Origin: CAZQMX01 sp964594965
Lineage (GTDB): Bacteria; Patescibacteriota; Minisyncoccia; Portnoybacterales; UBA2143
Length of the DNA: 10,960 nucleotides
Direction: 5' to 3'
Assembly (NCBI GenBank): GCA_964594965.1
Contig: CAZQMX010000012.1
Location: 1 to 10,960 of the forward strand
Position numbers and translations under genes: made by a program. Below the pieces are notes generated by a model that saw only the letters and a list, made by a program, of their open reading frames with translations, made no database searches and was not told the origin of the DNA. This document shows positions 4,463 through 10,503 of this stretch, one piece after another; within the stretch, counting starts at the first letter, position 1, and every line of letters starts with the position of its first letter.

Positions 4463-5452
4463 CTATTCTTCCTCTAATAGAAATCTGGATAGTTTGCCTT
4501 GTTTGAAAAAGTAGATACCTTTATCTTCTGGGTTATACCCAATCTGTTCAAAATCTAATTTGATTAAATCAAATGTATTTCTCTGGTCGCGGCCGTCCAG
4601 TTCAGTAACTTTAATATCCTGTCCGATTGAAAAAATGATATGTTGATTGGTAGCGCCATACCAAATAACATTTGATATTCTCTGGCTTAAACGGGTGATT
4701 AATTCTTTTTCATCCGCTTTTTTATTTGGTTGTTCAAAAATATCTTCTAGATAATAGACCCAGATTTCATTGGGAGTATAGAAAAGTAGTTTTTGATTAT
4801 CGCTTGAGAATTCTAATCCTGAAATATCTCGGCTGATTAATTCAAAAGCTCTGGTTTCTGGATTGTATAAATAAAGCTCTTTGGCGCCATTTAAGACAGC
4901 TACCCTTTTATTATTCGAAACAAAAACCTGGTAATTTCCTTTTGGCAAGGGAGTTAAACTAATTTGTTCTGTTATTCCATCTGAATTAGTTTGGTAAAGA
5001 ATCTGGGTTTGTTTCTGGATAAAAAAGGTTTCGTCAGGTTTTTCAGGATTAAGGTGATTATTTAAAGAAAAAACATTTGGGAATTTCTGATCAATTTCTT
5101 CTATTTTAATTTCATCTGGAATTAAAAGAATATTTTTAGCTTCAGTGACTAACCTTGATTCAATCTTTAATTTTTTTTGCCAGGAATGGAATCCCTCTTT
5201 TTCAATTCTAATTTGGTAATCTTTGGGCGAAAGGTGTTTAATAAAAGTTGGGGTTTCTTTTTTGGGTTTATCATTGAAAAAAATCTGGGCATCTTCAGGG
5301 ATTGACCTAAGGTAAAGGCCGCCAGTTAAAACCAGCTTTTTACTTTCCCAGTCAAAACTATAACCCCAGGCATAAAAAAGCACTGGCGGAACAACCAGAA
5401 CAAAAAAGATAAATGCCAGATAAAGAATAATCCGACGAGTCTTATTAGTCAT
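4463..5452 (-). CDS. Membrane-anchored PEGA-domain protein with predicted propeller-like region
   Basis: The function is unknown. The 329-residue product starts with a basic stretch (KTRR) and one membrane helix at about residues 8-29, consistent with an N-in signal anchor and an extracytoplasmic body. Residues 45-112 match the PEGA domain pattern: LYLRSIPEDAQIFFNDK, then TPTFIKHLSPKDYQIRIEKEG. PEGA domains are found in surface-associated proteins. The remaining 215 residues contain repeated short beta-rich blocks such as VAVLNGAKELYLYNPET, LEFSSDNQKLLFYTPNEIWVYYL and NVIWYGATNQHIIFSIGQDI. These look like blades of a WD40- or TolB-like propeller. It converges on rpsI with no spacer and diverges from murA. 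A promoter -10 box 6 nt before the ATG suggests a leaderless message. Confidence 0.8.
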   Translation of the reverse strand: MTNKTRRIILYLAFIFFVLVVPPVLFYAWGYSFDWESKKLVLTGGLYLRSIPEDAQIFFNDKPKKETPTFIKHLSPKDYQIRIEKEGFHSWQKKLKIESRLVTEAKNILLIPDEIKIEEIDQKFPNVFSLNNHLNPEKPDETFFIQKQTQILYQTNSDGITEQISLTPLPKGNYQVFVSNNKRVAVLNGAKELYLYNPETRAFELISRDISGLEFSSDNQKLLFYTPNEIWVYYLEDIFEQPNKKADEKELITRLSQRISNVIWYGATNQHIIFSIGQDIKVTELDGRDQRNTFDLIKLDFEQIGYNPEDKGIYFFKQGKLSRFLLEEE

Positions 5453-5458
5453 ACCTTA

Positions 5459-5486
5459 AGGATACAAGATAAATTAATTTCGTCAA
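5459..5486 (-). promoter_or_regulatory. Putative promoter of the PEGA-domain gene
   Basis: On the minus strand, TTGACG (5486-5481, 5 of 6) is followed after 16 nt by TATCCT (5464-5459, 4 of 6). The -10 ends 6 nt before the ATG at 5452, placing the predicted start of transcription at the start codon. The AAGG just before the ATG is too close to act as a Shine-Dalgarno site. Confidence 0.5.
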
Positions 5487-5524
5487 TGTTATTCTTGCCA
5501 ATTGCTTTATGATAATGATAGGAT

Positions 5525-5529
5525 AAGGA
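5525..5529 (+). promoter_or_regulatory. Probable ribosome binding site of murA
   Basis: AAGGA lies 4 nt before the murA ATG at 5534, somewhat close but usable. The upstream AT-rich stretch has GATAAT at 5511-5516 as a possible -10, but I find no matching -35 at a good distance. Confidence 0.4.
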
Positions 5530-5533
5530 TACT

Positions 5534-6793
5534 ATGGCAGAGAGATTTATTATCAAAGGGGGGAGAAGGCTCAAAGGAGAAATTAAGGTCAATGGAGCCA
5601 AGAACGCCGCTTTGAAAATTTTAGCGGCAACTCTTTTAACAGATGAAAAATGCCATATTTCCAATGTTCCTCAGATTGAGGACATTTTTCGTTTATTAGA
5701 ACTATTGGAAGATATTGGCGTAGAAATTAAGAAAAAGTCAAAAGGAACTTATCATCTTACAGCCAAGGGAATTAACAAGACATCTTTGGAACCGGAAATT
5801 GCTAAGAAACTGAAAGGTTCTGTTTTAATGACCGGGCCTTTGTTAGCCCGGTTTGGACAGGCTAGTTTTCCTAGGCCGGGCGGTTGTGTTATTGGCCAGC
5901 GACCAAGAGATATTTTTCTTGATGGATTTAAATCTTTCGGCGCTAAAATCAAAGAAAGAAAGGATGAATATTTTCTTTCAGCCAATAAATTAAAAGGAAC
6001 TAAGTTTGTTTTTCCTTTGGTTAGTGTTACAGCAACCGAGACAATGATGCTAGCCGGAGTCTTAGCCAAAGGAAAGACAAATCTTTTTAATGCGGCCTGC
6101 GAGCCGGAAGTGGTCGCTTTAGCGGATTATCTTAATCAGTCCGGGGCGAAGATTAAAGGAGCCGGTACTCCATACATTAAGATTGAAGGAGTCAGGTATT
6201 TAAAGGGCGGTCGATGCCGGGTTATCTCTGATAGAATTGAAGCCGGCAGCTTCGCCATTTTAGGCGCGGTGACCAACAGCCCAATTAAAGTTGTTGGGCT
6301 TAATCCAGAGCATTTAGAAGTTCTTTGGTTTCTTTTTGAAAAAGCTGGAGTTAATTTTGAAATTGGCAGAAATTTTGTTAAGATAAGACCAGCCAAAGAA
6401 TTAAAGGCGGTTAATATTAGGACTCATGAGTATCCCGGATTCCCAACTGATTTACAAGCGCCCTTTACCGTCTTGATGACCCAGGCCAAAGGTCAGTCCC
6501 TGGTTCATGAGACCATTTTTGAAGGTCGGCTTTTCTATACTGATATTCTAAATCAAATGGGCGCTAATATCATTATCTGTGATCCTCATCGGGTTGTTGT
6601 CCAGGGTCCAACCAGATTATCTGGCCGCCATCTGACTAGCCCTGATATTAGGGCGGGGATTGCCATGGTTATTGCCGGATTAATGGCCAAAGGCGAATCA
6701 GTTATTGATAATATCTATCAGATTGACCGGGGCTATGAAAGAATAGAGGAACGAATTAGAAAATTAGGGGGAAACATTAAAAGAGTTAGTTAA
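5534..6793 (+). CDS. murA: UDP-N-acetylglucosamine 1-carboxyvinyltransferase (MurA)
   Basis: MurA transfers enolpyruvate from phosphoenolpyruvate to UDP-GlcNAc, the first committed step of peptidoglycan synthesis, in the cytoplasm. The 419-residue product has the family length and the two-lobed EPSP synthase fold. K23-N24 in VNGAKNAALK match the substrate-binding K22-N23 of E. coli. The catalytic loop RPGGCVIGQRPRD holds the active-site Cys at 118. GFPTDLQAPF holds the conserved Asp at 306. Presence of Cys rather than Asp in the loop predicts fosfomycin sensitivity in principle. The gene opens a plus-strand envelope cluster, is 4 bases from mreB, and is divergent from the PEGA gene. The family also includes MurZ paralogues, which this window cannot distinguish. 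Confidence 0.96.
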   Translation: MAERFIIKGGRRLKGEIKVNGAKNAALKILAATLLTDEKCHISNVPQIEDIFRLLELLEDIGVEIKKKSKGTYHLTAKGINKTSLEPEIAKKLKGSVLMTGPLLARFGQASFPRPGGCVIGQRPRDIFLDGFKSFGAKIKERKDEYFLSANKLKGTKFVFPLVSVTATETMMLAGVLAKGKTNLFNAACEPEVVALADYLNQSGAKIKGAGTPYIKIEGVRYLKGGRCRVISDRIEAGSFAILGAVTNSPIKVVGLNPEHLEVLWFLFEKAGVNFEIGRNFVKIRPAKELKAVNIRTHEYPGFPTDLQAPFTVLMTQAKGQSLVHETIFEGRLFYTDILNQMGANIIICDPHRVVVQGPTRLSGRHLTSPDIRAGIAMVIAGLMAKGESVIDNIYQIDRGYERIEERIRKLGGNIKRVS

Positions 6794-6797
6794 ATTT

Positions 6798-7805
6798 ATG
6801 TTGGTTAAGAAAATAGGGGTTGACCTTGGAACTGCAAATACATTAGTCTATCTCCCCAAAAAGGGAGTTGTTGTCAATGAGCCAACGGTTGTAGCGGTTT
6901 CAGTTGAAGACAATCGGATTTTGGCGGTTGGCAATCAGGCCAAGGAAATGCTTGGTCGGGCGCCGGATATCGTCGCGGTTTACCGACCAATGAAAGATGG
7001 CGTTATTGCTGATTACCGGATAACAGAAGCCATGCTCCGGTATTTTATCGGCAAGGTTCTCGGTCGTTGGCGGGTTTTCCGTCCTGATATTATGGTTTCT
7101 GTTCCGGCTGGGATTACTTCAACTGAAAAAAGAGCGGTTGTTGAAGCAACGGTCAAGGCCGGAGCCAAGAATGCCTATGTTGTCAAAGAGCCGGTCTTGG
7201 CGGCAATTGGGGCTGGTTTGAATATTAATCAGCCAGCCGGTCATATGGTTATTGATATTGGCGGCGGAACTTCAGAAATGGCCGTCATTTCATTGGGTGG
7301 GATTGTTGCCTGTGATTCGGTCCGGGTTGGTGGGGATAAACTAGACCAGGCCATTAGTGAATTTATTAGGAAGAAACATAATTTGGCTATTGGCGACAGA
7401 ACTTCTGAAAAAATCAAGATAAAACTGGGTAGCGCCCTTCCACAGGAAGAAGAATTAGCCATGACAATCCAAGGAAGGGATTTTATTAATGGATTACCTA
7501 AAACAGTTGAAGTCAGGAGTAATGAAATTACAGAAGCAATCGGTGAACAATTAAGAGAAATTATTGAAACGGTTAAATCAGTTTTAAGGGATACGCCGCC
7601 TGAACTCGTTGCCGATATTATGGATCGGGGCATGGTTTTATCCGGAGGCGGGGCATTGCTCAAAAATCTGGATGGCCTTATTTCGGAGAAAACAAGTGTC
7701 TCCTGTCGAATAGCCAAAGAACCAATGCTTTGTGTTGCTAAAGGGGCTGGTCTGGCTTTAGAGCATTTAGAAGTTTACAAAAAAAGTATAATGAGTAAAA
7801 AGTGA
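6798..7805 (+). CDS. mreB: Rod shape-determining protein MreB
   Basis: MreB is a bacterial actin that forms membrane-bound filaments and guides lateral peptidoglycan synthesis. The 335-residue product is of normal length. The nucleotide-binding signatures of the actin superfamily are all present: phosphate 1 GVDLGTANT (7-15), the connecting segment with the catalytic Glu in KEPVLAAIGAG (E131), phosphate 2 VIDIGGGTSEMAV (151-163) and the adenosine motif MVLSGGGALLKNLDGLI (279-295). It starts 4 bases after murA without its own Shine-Dalgarno site, so cotranscription is likely. No mreC or mreD follows; two glycosyltransferases do. A hairpin and a palindromic repeat follow the stop codon. Confidence 0.96.
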   Translation: MLVKKIGVDLGTANTLVYLPKKGVVVNEPTVVAVSVEDNRILAVGNQAKEMLGRAPDIVAVYRPMKDGVIADYRITEAMLRYFIGKVLGRWRVFRPDIMVSVPAGITSTEKRAVVEATVKAGAKNAYVVKEPVLAAIGAGLNINQPAGHMVIDIGGGTSEMAVISLGGIVACDSVRVGGDKLDQAISEFIRKKHNLAIGDRTSEKIKIKLGSALPQEEELAMTIQGRDFINGLPKTVEVRSNEITEAIGEQLREIIETVKSVLRDTPPELVADIMDRGMVLSGGGALLKNLDGLISEKTSVSCRIAKEPMLCVAKGAGLALEHLEVYKKSIMSKK

Positions 7806-7842
7806 CTATTTCTCCAAATCTTTGATTTGGCTAGGAATAGTC
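7804..7842 (+). terminator. Hairpin at the mreB stop codon
   Basis: GACTATT (7804-7810) pairs with AATAGTC (7836-7842) and CCAAATC (7814-7820) with GATTTGG (7824-7830) around a TTT loop. The left arm overlaps the mreB TGA. No T-tract follows; a second palindrome starts at 7840. It could attenuate or protect the mreB transcript, or be another repeat. It may not terminate at all. Confidence 0.4.
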
Positions 7843-7899
7843 ATCCTGAGCGAAGCGAAGGATCTATATAAACAGATTCTTCACTGCGTTCAGAATGAC
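7840..7899 (+). repeat. GTCAT...ATGAC palindromic repeat, copy 2
   Basis: This 60-bp element has both arms identical to the copy at 3489-3557, with a shorter centre (TAA in place of 12 bases). It lies between mreB and the first glycosyltransferase gene and ends 18 bases before that gene's ATG. It is intergenic here, unlike copy 1. Confidence 0.85.
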
Positions 7900-7917
7900 A
7901 AGTAGTCAGAACAATAT

Positions 7918-8970
7918 ATGACCATTGGTATTAATGCCGTCGCGGCTTTTAAAGAGCCAAGAACGGGAGTCGAGGAATATACTCATCAATTAATTAAACA
8001 TCTAACGATGCTGGAGGGAGCCAGAAAGCATCGTTTTGTTTTATACAACAACCATTTCCCCCAAATTGATTTGCCGGAGAATTTTGAATTAAAGAAATTA
8101 AGATGGCCCTTACCAATGTGGACTCAAATCAGATTAGCCGGAGAAATGGCAATAAACAAACCAGACGCCTTGTTTATCCCGGTCCATGTTTTACCTTTAA
8201 TTCATCCTCAGAATTCAGTTGTTACAATTCAGGGATTGGAATACGAATATTATCCCGAATTGTATCCAAAAAAACATTTAATTTATTTAAGATGGGCAAC
8301 CAAGTATGCCTCAAAAAACGCCAGGAAAATTATTACCCCTTCAGAAAGCACTAAAAAAGATTTAATTAAGTTTTACGGGATTAATCCGGATAAGATTAAA
8401 ATTGTCTACCATGGAATTGAAATTCCTGATGAGAAATATTTAAGGCCGGTTGAATTGCCCCAAAAACCATTTTTCCTCTTTATTGGTCGCTTAGAAAGCA
8501 AGAAAAACATTAACGGATTGATTAAAGCTTTTAATTTATTTAAGAAGAAATATCAGACGCCGCATGAGTTGATTTTGGTTGGCTCAAGGGGTTATGGGTA
8601 TGAAATGGAAAAAGGAAATGATATTATAGAGAGAGGGTATCTTGAAGAAAACGAGAAATGGAATCTATTGAAAAATGCCGATGCTTTTGTTCTGCCTTCT
8701 TTTTATGAGGGATTCGGATTTCCAATCTTGGAAGCCCAGGCGATTGGTTGTCCGGTCATAACTTCCAATATTTCTTCTATGCCGGAAGTTGCCGGTCAGG
8801 GAGCGATTCTGGTAGAGCCGGATAATGTTGAACAGATTGTTCAGGGGATGTATAAGGTGATTGATGATAAGGAATTGAGGAAAAGATTAATAGCGGAAGG
8901 AAAGAAAAATGCCAGGAGATTTTCCTGGCATAAGTGCGCTCAAGAAACCCTGGAAATTTTAATTGAATGA
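7918..8970 (+). CDS. GT4-family glycosyltransferase (GT-B fold)
   Basis: It probably transfers a sugar from an NDP- or NDP-like donor to a cell-surface polysaccharide or lipid acceptor at the inner face of the membrane; donor and acceptor cannot be read from the sequence. The 350-residue product has an N-terminal acceptor domain (GINAVAAFKEPRTGVEEYTHQL). The C-terminal donor domain starts near FFLFIGRLESKKNINGLIKAF (185-205). The EX7E motif of retaining GT4 enzymes is E264 to E272 in YEGFGFPILEAQAIGCPVI. There is no signal peptide or membrane helix. The ATG at 7918 has no Shine-Dalgarno site and follows a repeat. The stop overlaps the next glycosyltransferase gene as ATGA, so the two are translationally coupled. 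Confidence 0.9.
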   Translation: MTIGINAVAAFKEPRTGVEEYTHQLIKHLTMLEGARKHRFVLYNNHFPQIDLPENFELKKLRWPLPMWTQIRLAGEMAINKPDALFIPVHVLPLIHPQNSVVTIQGLEYEYYPELYPKKHLIYLRWATKYASKNARKIITPSESTKKDLIKFYGINPDKIKIVYHGIEIPDEKYLRPVELPQKPFFLFIGRLESKKNINGLIKAFNLFKKKYQTPHELILVGSRGYGYEMEKGNDIIERGYLEENEKWNLLKNADAFVLPSFYEGFGFPILEAQAIGCPVITSNISSMPEVAGQGAILVEPDNVEQIVQGMYKVIDDKELRKRLIAEGKKNARRFSWHKCAQETLEILIE

Positions 8971-10091
8971 AAATTGCATTAGTTCATGATTATTTAATCA
9001 GATTAGGAGGGGCCGAGAGGGTCTTTTTAAGTTTGAGAAAGATTTTCCCTCAGGCAGAGATTTTTACCCTGCTTTATGATAAAAAGAAAATGGGAAAATA
9101 TTTCCCAAATAACAAAGTCAATACTTCTTTTCTTCAGGGCTTCCCTCGGTTTTGGAGAAAGAGACATAAGTATCTTTTACCCTTTCTGCCAACTGCGCCG
9201 GAATCAATTGATTTGCGGAATTTTGATTTAGTCATCTCTTCTTCAAGTAGTTTCATCAAGGGAGTTATTACCCGGCCTAAATCCATTCATATTTGCTATT
9301 GCCATAGTCCAATGAGATTTGGTTGGGACGCCTACGCTTCCTATGTTAAACAACAAAGAAAAGGAGTTTTGACTAATCTGGCAATTCGCCTAATGATGCA
9401 CTATATCCGGCTCTGGGACCGGTCAGCGGCTAAACGGGTTGACTATTTTATCGCTAATTCCAAGGCAACTGCCCAAAGAATTCAAAAATATTATGGCAAG
9501 AAGTCAAAAGTAATTTATCCACCGGTTGATTTAAGAAAAGAGGTTTTAGAGAGTAATAATCCTTCTGGTCGGGACTATTTTCTAATCGTCTCTCAATTAA
9601 CTCCTTACAAAAAGATTGATTTGGCAATTGATGCTTTTAATAAATTAGAATTGCCTCTAATTGTTATTGGGCAGGGGCCGGAAAGAAAAAACCTGGAAAA
9701 AATGGCCAGGAAGAATATTAGGTTTCTGGGTTGGCAATCGGATGAAATTACCAGAGAATATTTTAGGAATTGCCGGGCCTTTATTTTCCCCGGTGAAGAT
9801 GATTTTGGTATTGCTCCGGTTGAAGCCATGGGTTATGGCAAACCGGTCTTGGCTTATCGAAGAGGCGGGGCAATTGAAACAATAATAGAGGGGATGACCG
9901 GAGAATTTTTTGATGACCCGGCCACGGAATCATTGGCTGATGGAATCCGCCGCCTGCTGATAAATATTAATGCCTATAATCCAGTAGTGATTAAAAAAAG
10001 AGCTGAAAAGTTTTCATCAGAGAGATTTGAGATGGAAATAAAAGAGTTTGTTTTGGGAGTTTTGGAAGAAAGCAAAAAAAGGGCCGTTTGA
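8967..10091 (+). CDS. GT4-family glycosyltransferase, WbaZ-like
   Basis: It is probably a second sugar transferase of the same surface glycan pathway. The 374-residue product starts MKIALVHDYLIRLGGAERVF, with the Gly-rich acceptor loop of GT4 enzymes. It shows the pattern I associate with WbaZ-like mannosyltransferases: FDLVISSSSSFIKGVI, then HICYCHSPMRFGWDAY (108-123). The donor domain has FLIVSQLTPYKKIDLAIDAF and PGEDDFGIAPVEAMGYGKPVLAYRRGG. At the EX7E motif the first Glu position is Asp278 and the second is Glu286, a conservative change. Substrate specificity is inference. Its start overlaps the preceding gene (ATGA), and its stop lies in the loop of a bidirectional terminator. Confidence 0.9.
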   Translation: MKIALVHDYLIRLGGAERVFLSLRKIFPQAEIFTLLYDKKKMGKYFPNNKVNTSFLQGFPRFWRKRHKYLLPFLPTAPESIDLRNFDLVISSSSSFIKGVITRPKSIHICYCHSPMRFGWDAYASYVKQQRKGVLTNLAIRLMMHYIRLWDRSAAKRVDYFIANSKATAQRIQKYYGKKSKVIYPPVDLRKEVLESNNPSGRDYFLIVSQLTPYKKIDLAIDAFNKLELPLIVIGQGPERKNLEKMARKNIRFLGWQSDEITREYFRNCRAFIFPGEDDFGIAPVEAMGYGKPVLAYRRGGAIETIIEGMTGEFFDDPATESLADGIRRLLININAYNPVVIKKRAEKFSSERFEMEIKEFVLGVLEESKKRAV

Positions 10092-10098
10092 CCCTTTT
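10077..10098. terminator. Bidirectional intrinsic terminator
   Basis: AAAAGGG (10077-10083) pairs with CCCTTTT (10092-10098) around an 8-nt loop that contains the TGA of the plus-strand glycosyltransferase. The plus strand reads into T-rich sequence (10095-10111). The minus strand reads into seven T (complement of 10074-10080). It separates two convergent genes 21 bases apart and can serve both. Confidence 0.7.
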
Positions 10099-10112
10099 CC
10101 TGACTCTTTTTC

Positions 10113-10400
10113 TTATTCTTCTTCATGGTATGGTTCGGGATAGGAGGATTTTCTGGGATTGAGTAAATAGAGAATTCCTTTTGTAATCAGGATATTATTC
10201 AAAAGCAGAATACCCCAGATAAAGAAAACAATTATTCCTCCAAATGCTGTCCAAACAATGGTTGATTCCGGAGGTTTGTTAAAAAACTCAGAAACCCGGT
10301 CTATATAGCATAGGAGTATAGTTGTAAATCCCCAACCAAAGAGAGAGAAGAAGAAAAGCGCCCCTTCAAATATTTTCAAATCTTCGTCTTGTATTTTCAT
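10113..10400 (-). CDS. Small two-helix membrane protein of unknown function
   Basis: I do not recognise the family. The 95-residue product has an acidic N-terminus (MKIQDEDLKIFEG), a first membrane helix at about residues 12-33, a loop with DRVSEFFNKPPES, and a second helix at about 47-72. It ends in a charged tail with NPRKSSYPEPYHEEE. Both termini are probably on the same side. A good ribosome binding site (AAGGAG, 5 nt spacing) and a shared terminator support it as a real gene. It converges with the glycosyltransferase and diverges from holB, so it is probably a single-gene transcript. No catalytic or metal-binding residues stand out. Confidence 0.75.
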   Translation of the reverse strand: MKIQDEDLKIFEGALFFFSLFGWGFTTILLCYIDRVSEFFNKPPESTIVWTAFGGIIVFFIWGILLLNNILITKGILYLLNPRKSSYPEPYHEEE

Positions 10401-10405
10401 GACAT

Positions 10406-10411
10406 CTCCTT
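10406..10411 (-). promoter_or_regulatory. Ribosome binding site of the small membrane protein
   Basis: AAGGAG on the minus strand lies 5 nt before the ATG whose A is at 10400. It is the strongest evidence that this small gene is translated. A possible promoter lies further upstream: TTGATA (10466-10461), 17 nt, then TAGGAA (10443-10438), a poor -10 match. Confidence 0.7.
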
Positions 10412-10468
10412 TTTTTAAGGTCCTTATTCTTGCCTATTTCCTACCATAATTAATTAATTTTATCAATA

Positions 10469-10497
10469 TTGTTTCTCTTGTTCTCTTATGATAGAAT
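10469..10497 (+). promoter_or_regulatory. Putative promoter of holB
   Basis: TTGTTT (10469-10474) is followed after 17 nt by TAGAAT (10492-10497, 5 of 6), preceded by TG at 10489-10490 as in extended -10 promoters. The -10 ends 6 nt before the ATG at 10504, predicting a leaderless transcript. No Shine-Dalgarno site is present. Confidence 0.55.
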
Positions 10498-10503
10498 TTA
10501 TTT

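Noticed and set aside
5752..6069. Minus-strand open frame inside murA
   Set aside because: It overlaps the conserved MurA catalytic loop on the other strand and has no supporting signals.
7241..7717. Minus-strand open frame of 158 residues inside mreB
   Set aside because: It lies wholly opposite a conserved mreB region, with no ribosome binding site and no recognisable motif.
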